From assembly GCF_007989825.1 (NCBI RefSeq), contig NZ_BJUA01000012.1:41150-105149 (forward strand): a DNA stretch of 64,000 nt, written 5' to 3'. The DNA is from Cellulomonas persica (lineage in GTDB: Bacteria > Actinomycetota > Actinomycetes > Actinomycetales > Cellulomonadaceae). The notes beneath the pieces were generated by a model. The model made no database searches. It was given only the letters and a program-made list of their open reading frames with translations, and was not told the origin of the DNA. A program made the translations under genes and the position numbers. Shown here in pieces: positions 16,199 through 26,200 of this stretch. Each line of letters opens with the position of its first letter. Within the stretch, counting starts at the first letter, position 1.

Positions 16199-19100
16199 TC
16201 AGCCCGCGCGCACGGTCAGCGTGCTCGGACCGGCGGGCGTCCGACGGACCTCGATGCGGTCGGCGATGGTCTGCTTGAGCGCGTCGACGTGCGAGACGAC
16301 CCCGACGACACGGCCGCCGGCACGCAGGCGGTCGAGCTCGCCGAGCACCTGGTCCAGCGTGTGCGCGTCGAGCGTGCCGAACCCCTCGTCGACGAACAGC
16401 GTGCCCAGGTCGATGCCGCCGGCCTCGGCCGTCACGACGTCCGCGAGCCCGAGCGCGAGGCACAGCGACACGTAGAACGTCTCGCCGCCCGACAGCGTGC
16501 GCGGGTCGCGCGCCTGCTCGGTGTGGTGGTCGAGCACGCGCATGGCCAGGCCGGTGCGCCGCGAGCTGACGTCCTCCTTGCGGTCGCTGCGCGTGAGCTC
16601 GTAGCGACCGTCGGACATCCCGACGAGCCGCGCGTTGGCCGCGGCGACGACGTCCTCGAAGCGGCGGACCAGCACGTACGTCGACAGCGAGAGCCCGTGG
16701 CCGTTGTCGGTCCCCGTCCCGCTCGCGAGCCCGGCGATCCGCAGCACCGGGGCGGCGTCGCCGAGCCGACGCGCGTGCTCCTCGACCGACTCGACCACCG
16801 ACCGGGCCGCCTCCTGCGCAGCCCCGGCGCGCGAGACGGCCACGCCCGCGCGGCCCGCCGCGGTGCGCGACTGGTCGGCGGCGTCGCGCTCGGCCGCGAC
16901 GGCGGCGGCCACGTCCGGGGCGACCGCCTCGCCGTCGACGACCTCGAGCGTCGCCAGCAGCGGCTCGCCGTCGAGCTCGCGCAGCCCGGTACGCGTCCGG
17001 TCGAGTGCGGTGTCGTGCTCGCGTGCCGCGCGCTCGAGCGCGAGCGCGTCGGCGTCGGGCAGGTCCGCCACGCGTGCGGCCGCCGCGTCGAGGAAACCGT
17101 GCTCGGTGAGGGCCTCGTCGAGCTCCGACGCGCGTCGCTGCAGGTCCAGCCCCGCGGCGACCGCGTCGTCGACGGCGCTGCGCAGGTCCGCGGCGACGGT
17201 GGCCCGCTCGACGAGCTCGGCGTGCCGGGCGGCGACGGTCGGGTGGTCGCCGCAGGCGCGCGCGACCTCGGCCTCCGCCTCGTTGAGCGCGTCTGCCCGC
17301 GCGTCGACCAGCATCGCGGCCTTCTCACGCGCGGTGTGCGCGACCGCGCGCTCCCGACGGCGCTGCTCGGTCGCGGCCGCGTGCGCGTCGATCTGCGCGC
17401 GCAGCCGCGTCACGTCGGCACCCGCCGCGCGCGCCGCCGTGAGCCGACGCTCCGCCTCGACGAGCTCGTGCCCCGCGTCGGCTGCCGTGACCCCGCCGGT
17501 CGCGTCGCGCGCGACCCCGACCTCGGACTCCAGGCCCGCGAGCACCTCACGCGCCCGGGTCAGCGCCGCCTCGGCACGCTGCCGTGTCTGCTCGGCGAGC
17601 GCGACCTCGTCCGCCGTGACGTGGTCGGCGTCGAGCGCGGCCGGTGCCGGGTGCTCGACGCTCCCGCACACGGGACAGCCCTCGCCGGGAACCAGTCCGG
17701 CCGCGAGCTCTCCGGCGAGCCCGGCGATCCGCGCGGCGCGCGCCGCCGCCTCACGCTCGACCGCGAGGAGGGCAACCTGCGCCGCCTGCTCGACGTCCGC
17801 CGCGGCGTGGTCCCGCCGCTCCAGCAGCGCCCCGAGCTGCACATGGGCCTCGACGCACTGCTTCGCGGCGCGCAGCGCGACCGCGAGCTCGGCCTCGTCC
17901 GCGGCCACGGCACGCGCGGCCTCGAGCGCCGACGTGAGCGCCGCGGCCTCGCCGGGTCGCGAGTCGAGCCACGCGTCGTGCGCGGCGAGCTCGGTCTCGT
18001 GGTTCTCGACCGCACCGCGCGCCCGGGTCAGCTCGAGTCGCAAGCTCTGCAGCGACGCCTCGACCCGCACCGCGTGCTCGAGGGCCGCGGCGGCACGCAG
18101 GGCGTCGTCGTGCGCGCCGACGAGCTCGGCACGTGCCGCCTCGCCGAGCCCGACCCACGCGTCGGGCCCGTCGGCGGGGTCCGGCAGCGCGACCAGCTCC
18201 GCGAGATCCGTAGGGGCGACGTCCCGCGCGGCTGCGAGCCCCTTGGCCGCCGCGTCCAGCGCGACCGTGGCGTCCTCGACCGCGCGCAGCTGCGGGCGCA
18301 CGGCACGAGCGGCGCGCGCACGCAGCAGCCGGACCTGCCGGTCCGCGTGCGCCTGCGCCGCGTCCTCGAGCGTGGTGAGCTCGCCGCGCAGCCGGTCGCG
18401 CGTCGCGAGCAGGCGCGCCGTGCGCTGCGCGACCTCGGCGGCCGAGCTCGCTGCGGCGTGCGTGGCGGCGGCCGCATCGGCGTGAGCGCGCGCCAGCCGC
18501 GCGTCCTCGGCGAGCGCACCGAGCGGTCCGGCGAGCGCGGCCTCGACGTCGGGGGCGGCACCGCGCCCGACGAGCGCCGCGCCGACGGCCTCGTGCACGG
18601 GTGCGAGCGCGGTCTCGTCGAGCCCGGCGGCGCCCGCCAGGTGCGCCACGCGCTCCTCGACGGTCCGCCGCGTCGCCTCGGTCGCGCGGTCCGCCTCGCG
18701 GCGCATCTCGACGAGCCGCGCCTGCATGCGCTGGTAGACCTCCGTGCCGAAGATCTTCTGGAGCAGTGCGGGCCGCTCCTTCTCGGGGTCCGCACGCAGG
18801 AAGCGCGCGAACTCGCCCTGCGGCAGCACGATGGTCTGGACGAACTGCTCACGGTCCAGGCCCACGATGCGCTGGATCTCCGCACCTGCCTCGTCGAGAC
18901 GCGGAGAGATCATCTCGCCCGCCGGCTCGTCGTCGGGCCCCACGCCACCGTCGGCGGCCAGCCGCCACAGCCGCACGGACGCCTGCTGCCGGACCGTGCC
19001 CGTGCCGCGCTTCTTGGCGCGGTCGAACGCGGGCGTGCGGCGCACGCGGAACCGCCCGGCCCCGACCTCGAACGTCAGGTCGACGAACGACTCCGTCTCG

Positions 19101-19318
19101 TCGTCGGCGTACGCCGAGCGCACCCGGTCGCCGCTGGACTCGGCCGAGGCGACCTTGCCGTACAGCGCGAACACCACGGCGTCGATCACGGTCGACTTGC
19201 CCGCGCCCGTGGGGCCCTCCAGCAGGAACAGCCCGGACGCGCCGAGCTCGGCGAAGTCGATCGTGTGACGGCCCGCGAACGGGCCGATCGCCTGGAGCGT
19301 GAGGGAGACGAGCTGCAT
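16199..19318 (-). CDS. sbcC: Exonuclease SbcC (SMC-like ATPase subunit of SbcCD)
   Basis: A 1039-residue SMC-family ATPase, the large subunit of the SbcCD nuclease that opens hairpins and processes DNA ends. The N-terminus has the Q-containing FAGRHTIDF and Walker A GPTGAGKST (about residues 35-43). Two long coiled coils flank the zinc-hook CPVCG (about residue 549). The C-terminal lobe has the ABC signature RTLSGGETF and Walker B GTLFVDEGFGTLD. The start at 19318 shares its A with the sbcD stop (TGATG), so the subunits are translationally coupled. Length is usual for the family. Confidence 0.95.
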   Translation of the reverse strand: MQLVSLTLQAIGPFAGRHTIDFAELGASGLFLLEGPTGAGKSTVIDAVVFALYGKVASAESSGDRVRSAYADDETESFVDLTFEVGAGRFRVRRTPAFDRAKKRGTGTVRQQASVRLWRLAADGGVGPDDEPAGEMISPRLDEAGAEIQRIVGLDREQFVQTIVLPQGEFARFLRADPEKERPALLQKIFGTEVYQRMQARLVEMRREADRATEATRRTVEERVAHLAGAAGLDETALAPVHEAVGAALVGRGAAPDVEAALAGPLGALAEDARLARAHADAAAATHAAASSAAEVAQRTARLLATRDRLRGELTTLEDAAQAHADRQVRLLRARAARAVRPQLRAVEDATVALDAAAKGLAAARDVAPTDLAELVALPDPADGPDAWVGLGEAARAELVGAHDDALRAAAALEHAVRVEASLQSLRLELTRARGAVENHETELAAHDAWLDSRPGEAAALTSALEAARAVAADEAELAVALRAAKQCVEAHVQLGALLERRDHAAADVEQAAQVALLAVEREAAARAARIAGLAGELAAGLVPGEGCPVCGSVEHPAPAALDADHVTADEVALAEQTRQRAEAALTRAREVLAGLESEVGVARDATGGVTAADAGHELVEAERRLTAARAAGADVTRLRAQIDAHAAATEQRRRERAVAHTAREKAAMLVDARADALNEAEAEVARACGDHPTVAARHAELVERATVAADLRSAVDDAVAAGLDLQRRASELDEALTEHGFLDAAAARVADLPDADALALERAAREHDTALDRTRTGLRELDGEPLLATLEVVDGEAVAPDVAAAVAAERDAADQSRTAAGRAGVAVSRAGAAQEAARSVVESVEEHARRLGDAAPVLRIAGLASGTGTDNGHGLSLSTYVLVRRFEDVVAAANARLVGMSDGRYELTRSDRKEDVSSRRTGLAMRVLDHHTEQARDPRTLSGGETFYVSLCLALGLADVVTAEAGGIDLGTLFVDEGFGTLDAHTLDQVLGELDRLRAGGRVVGVVSHVDALKQTIADRIEVRRTPAGPSTLTVRAG

Positions 19319-20487
19319 CAGGCGCTCCGCTCCGCTGCCGCGGCGTGCTCGTACGCGGCGCGCAGCACCGCGAGCTCGTCGTCGTCCGGGGGCGATCCCG
19401 CGACGTGCGCCACGAAGTCGCACGCGACCTCGACGGGGTCGGCAGCGGACGTGACGGCGCGCAGCGTCGGCCCGGTCGCCGTCTCGGGCGGGCGGTGCTG
19501 CACGACGAGCGCGTGCGGCAGCCGGGCGCGCACGCGCGCGTACAGGTCCTGCGGCCGACGCTCGTCGGTCACGACGACCCGCACCCAGTCGTCGACGTGC
19601 GCCTCACCTGCCGCGCCGAGGACCTCCTCGAGCGTGCCGGTGACGTCCGCGAGCCGTCGCGGCACGGGCGCGGGCACGAGCTCGGTCCGCACGTCGTCGC
19701 CCGACAGGTCGACGAGCACCGACGACTTCGCGTGCCGCTGCTCGGAGAACGAGTACGCCAGGGGCGAGCCGCTGTACCGCATCGTCGTGCCGGCCGGGCC
19801 GGTGACGACCTGCGGACCGTGCAGGTGGCCGAGCGCGACGTAGTCCACACCGCCCAGCACGTCCGACGGCACGTGGTCGACCCCGCCGACCCGGATGTCC
19901 CGCTCGGACTCGCTCGCCACTCCCCCGATCACGAACGCGTGCGCCGCGACCACCGACCGCACCCGCCGGGCGCTCGAGCGCTCGGTGAGGTCGGCGCGCA
20001 CCCGGGCCATCGCCGCGGCGGTCACGGCCTCGTGCGAGCGGGCGAGCGCGGGCGCGCCCGGCTCGACGAGCTGCGTGCGGACCGTGTCCGGGTCGAGGTA
20101 CGGCAGGCCGTACACGAGAAGCTCGCGGCCCTCGGCGTCCGTGACCTCGACCGGCCGGTCGAGCCCCGCGACGCGTGTCCGCAGCGCCACCCGCTCGCGC
20201 ATGAGCGCCGCGCCGAACCCGAGCCGCGTCGCGGAGTCGTGGTTGCCGGACGTGAGCACGACCGTCGTGAGCTCCGCGAGCCGCGCGAGCGTGTCGGACA
20301 GGAGCGTGACCGCCTCGACGGGTGGGATCGCGCGGTCGTACACGTCCCCCGCGACGACGACCGCGTCGACCTGCTCGGAGCGCACCACGTCGACCAGGTG
20401 GTCCAGGTACGCCGCCTGGTGGTCGAGCAGGTCGACCCCGTGCAGCGTCCGGCCCAGGTGCCAGTCGGAGGTGTGCAGCATCCGCAT
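19318..20487 (-). CDS. sbcD: Exonuclease SbcD (metallophosphoesterase subunit)
   Basis: A 389-residue calcineurin-like nuclease, partner of SbcC (Mre11/Rad50 type). Metal-binding motifs appear in order: TSDWHLG (about residues 6-12), GDVYDR (about 49-54), SGNHDS (about 81-86) and LGHLHG (about 222-227). The start is taken at ATG 20487 (MRML). TACCGT at 20495-20500 lies seven bases before it, suggesting a leaderless mRNA. ATG 20481 is an alternative. It is the first gene of the sbcDC operon. Confidence 0.95.
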   Translation of the reverse strand: MRMLHTSDWHLGRTLHGVDLLDHQAAYLDHLVDVVRSEQVDAVVVAGDVYDRAIPPVEAVTLLSDTLARLAELTTVVLTSGNHDSATRLGFGAALMRERVALRTRVAGLDRPVEVTDAEGRELLVYGLPYLDPDTVRTQLVEPGAPALARSHEAVTAAAMARVRADLTERSSARRVRSVVAAHAFVIGGVASESERDIRVGGVDHVPSDVLGGVDYVALGHLHGPQVVTGPAGTTMRYSGSPLAYSFSEQRHAKSSVLVDLSGDDVRTELVPAPVPRRLADVTGTLEEVLGAAGEAHVDDWVRVVVTDERRPQDLYARVRARLPHALVVQHRPPETATGPTLRAVTSAADPVEVACDFVAHVAGSPPDDDELAVLRAAYEHAAAAERSA

Positions 20488-20697
20488 GCGGTGGACGGTA
20501 TCCGCCGCGTCCGACACGACCGGGAACCGACAGGCGGCGGGCGGGACGCCCGTGCGCCTGCACCAAGTCTTCACGATTTCTCATCCCCCAGGGGGACCCC
20601 ACGCGACCTGCGCAGACGCCAGGGTTGCTCCCAGTGCGACGGGAGACCCGGCCGACCCGGCGGGGCGTCGCACCTGATGACAGGGGGGTATCTCTCC

Positions 20698-22518
20698 ATG
20701 AGCACTCGAACGCGCACGTCCGCCTTCGCGGCGCTCGTCGTCGCGGTGGCCCTGACGGGCTCCACGATGACCGCCGCCAACGCGGCCGGACCGGGCTCCG
20801 CGCCCGCGGCCGCACCCACGGCCGTGAAGGCCGACAAGACGAGCGCCAAGGAGGCTGCTCGCGTCGACTCCGTCACGGCCGACATCGACTGGTTCGACTG
20901 CACCAACGTCGTCGGACCCGGCGTGGACTGCGGGACCGTCGACCTGCCGCTGGACTACGACGACCCGACGGGCCCGACGACGTCCGTCGCGCTGCTACGC
21001 TCGCGCGCGACGCAGCCCACCAAGAAGCTCGGCACGCTGTTCGTGAACCCCGGTGGCCCGGGCGGCTCGGCGGTCTCGATGGCCGCGAGCGCCGAGTACT
21101 TCCTGCCGCCGGACATCATCAAGCGCTTCGACGTGGTCGGCATCGACCCGCGCGGCACGAACTTCAGCGACAACGTCGCCTGCTGGCGCAACCTCGGCGA
21201 ACAGACGAACGCCCTGCTGCCGCTCAACGAGCACGCCTACCCGGTGTCCGTCGCCGAGCGCACCGACTTCATCAACGCCTCGAAGGCGTTCGGCCAGGCC
21301 TGCTCGACCACGGGCCAGCCGCTGTCGGCCTCCATGTCCACCGCGAACGTCGCGCGTGACATGGACGTCGTGCGCCGCACGCTCGGCGACTCGAAGCTCA
21401 CCTACCTGGGCTTCTCCTACGGCACGTACCTCGGCAACGTGTACGCGAACCTCTACCCGGACCGCGTGCGCGCGATCGTGATCGACGGCGTGGTGGACCC
21501 GGCCGGCTGGCAGGGCCGCTCCGCGACCGCGAACATCCCGCAGACGCAGCGCATCGCCTCGGGTGACGGCGCCTGGAAGGCCCTGCGTGAGATCCTCACG
21601 CGCTGCGGGAAGAAGGGCCCGAAGTACTGCCACCTCGCACAGCGCAGCTCCGACCCGAAGGCGCTGTTCGACAGGTTCTCCAAGAAGCTCAAGGCCACGC
21701 CCATCGACCTGGGCGACGGCTGGGTGCTCGACTACCCGACGGTGATGTCGCTGCTGCTCAGCGACCTCTACAGCAGCGACGCGTGGGTCTGGGTCGACAT
21801 GGACATCGACGCCCTGATCGAGCTGCAGAGGAACCCGGTGACGAGCGCCGAGCGCAAGGCGTGGAACGCCGCGAAGAAGCACCTCACGAAGCGCTTCAAG
21901 GACTTCGAGGACCTGAAGTCGGCCGACGAGCGCAAGCTCGCCCAGCTCGCGAAGGCGCCCGGGTTCTCCTACCCGTACGACAACAGCCCCGAGGCGTTCC
22001 AGTCGGTCCTGTGCACCGACGGCCTGAACCCCGCCGACGCGTCCGCCTGGGTCCAGGCGGGCCGGAACGCGGAGACGACCGGTGGCGGCTTCGGCCAGCT
22101 GTGGACGTGGGCCTCGTCGCCGTGCGCGTCGAAGACGTGGACCGCCAAGGACGAGGACTCCTACCGCGGCGGCTTCTCGGCCGCCACGTCCGCCCCGGTC
22201 CTGGTCATCGGCAACAAGTGGGACCCGGCGACCAACTACCGCGGCGCGTACAAGGCCGCCAAGCTCCTGAAGAACTCGGCGTTCATCTCGAGCGACAGCT
22301 GGGGCCACACCGCGTACGGCTCCTCGACCTGCGTCGACACCGCCGTGACGAACTACATCATCAGCGGCAAGGCCTCGTTCACGACGAAGACCTGCAAGGG
22401 TGCGCAGCCGTTCGCCTGGAAGATCGACTCGGGTGAGTCGGAGTCGGTGAGGCTCGGTCACGTCAAGGGCCGCGCGCCGATCACGCCGCCGGTCCCGGGC
22501 AGCCTCCCGCACCTGTGA
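20698..22518 (+). CDS. Secreted alpha/beta-hydrolase, tripeptidyl-aminopeptidase-like (S33/TAP)
   Basis: A 606-residue exported serine hydrolase. A Sec signal (hydrophobic h-region about 9-28, probable cleavage after ANA) is followed by the TAP-type alpha/beta fold: TLFVNPGGPGGSA oxyanion-loop segment, GIDPRGTNFS, nucleophile elbow GFSYGTYLG, and a C-terminal TAP-like domain with VLVIGNKWDPATNY and SWGHTAYGSS carrying the catalytic Asp and His. Related Streptomyces enzymes release tripeptides from protein N-termini. AGGGGGG lies before ATG 20698. A strong terminator follows at 22557. Confidence 0.9.
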   Translation: MSTRTRTSAFAALVVAVALTGSTMTAANAAGPGSAPAAAPTAVKADKTSAKEAARVDSVTADIDWFDCTNVVGPGVDCGTVDLPLDYDDPTGPTTSVALLRSRATQPTKKLGTLFVNPGGPGGSAVSMAASAEYFLPPDIIKRFDVVGIDPRGTNFSDNVACWRNLGEQTNALLPLNEHAYPVSVAERTDFINASKAFGQACSTTGQPLSASMSTANVARDMDVVRRTLGDSKLTYLGFSYGTYLGNVYANLYPDRVRAIVIDGVVDPAGWQGRSATANIPQTQRIASGDGAWKALREILTRCGKKGPKYCHLAQRSSDPKALFDRFSKKLKATPIDLGDGWVLDYPTVMSLLLSDLYSSDAWVWVDMDIDALIELQRNPVTSAERKAWNAAKKHLTKRFKDFEDLKSADERKLAQLAKAPGFSYPYDNSPEAFQSVLCTDGLNPADASAWVQAGRNAETTGGGFGQLWTWASSPCASKTWTAKDEDSYRGGFSAATSAPVLVIGNKWDPATNYRGAYKAAKLLKNSAFISSDSWGHTAYGSSTCVDTAVTNYIISGKASFTTKTCKGAQPFAWKIDSGESESVRLGHVKGRAPITPPVPGSLPHL

Positions 22519-22556
22519 GGCACCTGATCAGGGCCTCATGAGGGCCTGACGGATCC

Positions 22557-22594
22557 CGACGGGGGTCGCGACGTCCGCGTCGCGGCCCCCGTCG
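22557..22594 (+). terminator. Strong terminator after the S33 peptidase
   Basis: Two 17-nt arms (22557-22573 and 22578-22594) pair throughout with one G-U pair around a TCCG tetraloop. It lies between convergent genes and may act on both strands. Confidence 0.85.
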
Positions 22595-22633
22595 TGCGTC
22601 TGCGTCCGGGACGGGCACGACGCGCGTCGTGGT

Positions 22634-23119
22634 TCAGTCCGTCGCGGCGTCCTGCGTGACGTCGGCGACGGTCGCCCCCAGGGCGCGCGCCAGCTCGTCG
22701 CCGTCCACGGTCGCGGCCACCCCGTGCGCACCCGCACCGATCGAGACCCGCCGACCCCGCACGCGCTCGTCGGCCAGCACGGGCCACGCCGTGATCGAGC
22801 CGAACGGCGTGATCGTCCCGCGCTCGTACCCGGTGACGTCGAGCGCGGTCGCCGCGTCCGGCAGCGACAGCCGGGACACGCCCAGCAGCGCGCGCAGCTT
22901 GGGCCACGAGATCGCGCGGTCGCCGGTGACCAGCACGAACAGGTAGTCGTCGTCGCCGCGCCGCACGACGAGGGACTTCACGATGTCCCCCGGCGTGACC
23001 CCGCGCACCTGCGCGGCCTCCTCGAGCGAGCGCACCGGCCCGTGCTTCGTGATCTCGAACTCGATCCCCGACGCCTCGAGCGCCTCGAGCGCCCGGCGCT
23101 CTCCGTCCAGCCCACCCAT
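22634..23119 (-). CDS. YbaK/EbsC-family aminoacyl-tRNA deacylase-like protein
   Basis: A 161-residue YbaK-fold protein. It shows the family order: EALEASGIEFEITKHGPVRSLEEAA, then VRGVTPGDIVKSLVVR with the central Lys, YLFVLVTGDRAISWPKL, and a GYERGTITPFG loop in place of the usual GGxSPxG. YbaK/ProX relatives hydrolyse mischarged tRNA such as Cys-tRNA(Pro). The exact substrate is not predictable. ATG 23119 has GAGGTGGGG upstream. It is divergent from hrpA. Confidence 0.85.
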   Translation of the reverse strand: MGGLDGERRALEALEASGIEFEITKHGPVRSLEEAAQVRGVTPGDIVKSLVVRRGDDDYLFVLVTGDRAISWPKLRALLGVSRLSLPDAATALDVTGYERGTITPFGSITAWPVLADERVRGRRVSIGAGAHGVAATVDGDELARALGATVADVTQDAATD

Positions 23120-23249
23120 GACCCCACCTCACCACACGGTCCGGGCCCACGCGACGGCCGGCGAGCAGCGGCCCGCCACGGGCCCGTCGAGCCGGGCCGA
23201 CGAGAATGCGCGGGCGCTCGTGGCGACAGACCTGGGAGGATGGGACGTC

Positions 23250-26200
23250 GTGACCACCGACCAGCCCCAGCACCCGGACCGCGCGGACAGTCCCCGCCGC
23301 GCGCCCGGTCGCCCGGGCGAACCGTCGGCGCAGCGCCGCCCACGGCGTGGTGCGGCCCGCCGGGCGGACGGGGGCACGGAGCAGCAGGGCACGGGCGCGG
23401 CACGACGAGCACGCGCGGCCCAGGCCCGTGCGGCCGCCGTCCTCCCCCCGATCACCTACCCCGCCGAGCTGCCGGTCAGTGCGCGCCGCGAGGACATCGC
23501 CGCCGCGATCCGCGACCACCAGGTCGTCGTCGTCGCGGGTGAGACCGGCTCGGGCAAGACGACGCAGCTGCCGAAGATCGCGCTCGAGCTCGGCCGCGGA
23601 CGCGCGGGGCAGATCGGCCACACCCAGCCGCGGCGCATCGCGGCGCGCAGCGTCGCCGAGCGCATCGCGCAGGAGGTCGGCACGCCGCTCGGCGAGCTCG
23701 TCGGGTACCAGGTGCGGTTCACGGACACCTCGAGCGAGCACACGCTCGTCAAGGTGATGACCGACGGCATCCTGCTCGCGGCGATCCAGCGCGACCCGCT
23801 GCTGCTCGCGTACGACACGCTGATCATCGACGAGGCGCACGAGCGGTCCCTCAACATCGACTTCCTGCTCGGGTACCTCACGCGTCTGCTGCCGCACCGC
23901 CCGGACCTCAAGGTGATCATCACCTCGGCGACGATCGACTCGGCGCGCTTCGCACGGCACTTCGCGAGCGCCCCGACGCCCGAGCACCCCGAGGGTGTGC
24001 CGGCGCCGGTCGTCGAGGTCACGGGCCGCACGTACCCGGTCGAGGTGCGGTACCGCCCGCTGTCGCCGGACGCGCTGGGCGTCGGCGACGAGGACGACCT
24101 CGACGAGCCGGACGAGCGCACCGGTCGCCGCGCCCCGTCGTCGCCCCGGGGCGACGCGCGGGGACGCGGTGCACGCGCGTCGGCCGCGGCCTCGTCGTCC
24201 CGTGGACCTGCGCGTCAGCCCGTCCGCGAGCGCGACCTCATGACGGGCATCACCGAGGCGGTCGACGAGCTGTGCGCGCAGGGGCCGGGCGACATCCTGG
24301 TGTTCCTGTCCGGCGAGCGGGAGATCCGTGACGCGGCCGACGCGCTGCGCGCCTCGCTCGGCACGCGCGTCACCGACCCACGCCACCCGCAGGCCGTCGA
24401 GCTGCTGCCCCTGTACTCGCGGCTGTCCGCGGCCGAGCAGCACCGCGTGTTCGCGTCGCACCCGGGCCGCCGCGTGGTGCTCTCGACGAACGTCGCGGAG
24501 ACGTCGCTGACCGTCCCGGGCATCCGGTACGTGGTGGACCCGGGTACCGCGCGCATCAGTCGCTGGTCGAAGGCGACGAAGGTGCAGCGGCTGCCGATCG
24601 AGCCGATCAGCCAGGCGTCGGCGAACCAGCGCTCGGGGCGGTGCGGCCGTGTGGCCGACGGCATCGCGATCCGGCTGTACTCGCAGGAGGACTTCGAGCG
24701 TCGCGACCGGTTCACCGAGCCGGAGATCCTGCGCACGTCGCTCGCGTCCGTGATCCTGCAGATGATCGCGGTGGGCGTCGCGGCGACCCCCGAGGACGTC
24801 GTCGACTTCCCGTTCGTCGACCCGCCCGACGTGCGGGCGGTGCGCGACGGCGTGCAGCTCCTGACCGAGCTCGGCGCGATCGAGACGGGCCCCGACGGGA
24901 CGCGGCTCACCGAGACGGGCCGCGCGCTCGCGCTGCTGCCGGTCGACCCGCGGCTCGCGCGCATGGTCGTGGAGGCCGCGCGGCACAGGGTGCTGCGCGA
25001 GGTCGTCGTCGTCGCGGCCGCCCTGTCCATCCAGGACCCGCGCGAACGGCCGGCCGACGAGCGCGAGAAGGCCGACGCGCTGCACGCGCGGTTCGCCGAC
25101 CCGACGTCCGACCTGCTGTCCTACCTCAACCTGTGGACCTACCTGCGCGAGCAGCAGCGCGAGCTGTCCGGCAACGCGTTCCGCCGGCTGTGCCGCAGCG
25201 AGCACCTCAACTACCTGCGCGTGCGTGAGTGGCAGGACGTGGTGACGCAGCTCAAGGACCTGGCCAAGCAGCTGCCGGGGGCGGACCGTTCACGGGGCCG
25301 CGGCGAGCTCGGCACGGCGGAGCCGGCTCGGCAGTCCGGACTGCCGAGCTCGCGCGAGACTGCCGAGCTCGCCGGGGGCGCACCCGCCGGCGCCGCTCCC
25401 GGCGGGACCTCGGGCCAGGCCGACGAGCAGGCGGGCGGCGGGCCGCGGCGCGGCGAGCTGCGCCAGGAGTGGGACGCCGACGCGATCCACCGCTCGGTGC
25501 TGTCCGGGCTGCTCTCGCACGTCGGCATGCAGGAGGCCACCGAGGTCGCCGCGCCTGCTCGTCGTGGCGACAAGCGCCCCCAGGGCAAGCCCGACCGCCG
25601 CGGCCGCAACGAGTTCCTGGGCGCGCGCGGCGCGCGGTTCGCGATCTTCCCCGGCTCGGGCCTGGCCAAGAAGCCGCCCGCGTGGGTCATGGCCGCCGAG
25701 CTCGTCGAGACGTCCCGCCTGTGGGCGCGCGACGTCGCGCGGATCGACCCCGCGTGGGCCGAGGAGCTCGGCGCGCACCTGGTCAAGCGCACGTACTCCG
25801 ACCCGGCCTGGTCCACCAAGCAGGGCGCCGCGACGTGCACCGAGCGTGTGCTGCTGTACGGGCTGCCGGTCGTCGCGGGGCGTCGCGTGCTGTACGCGAA
25901 GGTCGACCCGGAGGCCGCGCGCGAGCTGTTCATCCGGCACGCGCTCGTGCAGGGCGAGTGGACCACGCACCACCAGTTCTTCCACGAGAACCGGCGTCTG
26001 CTCGCCGAGGCGGGCGAGCTCGCCGCCCGCGCGCGCCGCGCGGACCTCCTGGCGGACGAGGACGAGCTGTTCGACTTCTACGACGAGCGGGTCCCGGACG
26101 ACGTCGTCTCCGCACGGCACTTCGACCAGTGGTGGAAGACCGCGCGCCGCCGCGACCCGGACCTGCTCACCTTCTCGCGCGAGCTGCTCGTCTCGTCCGA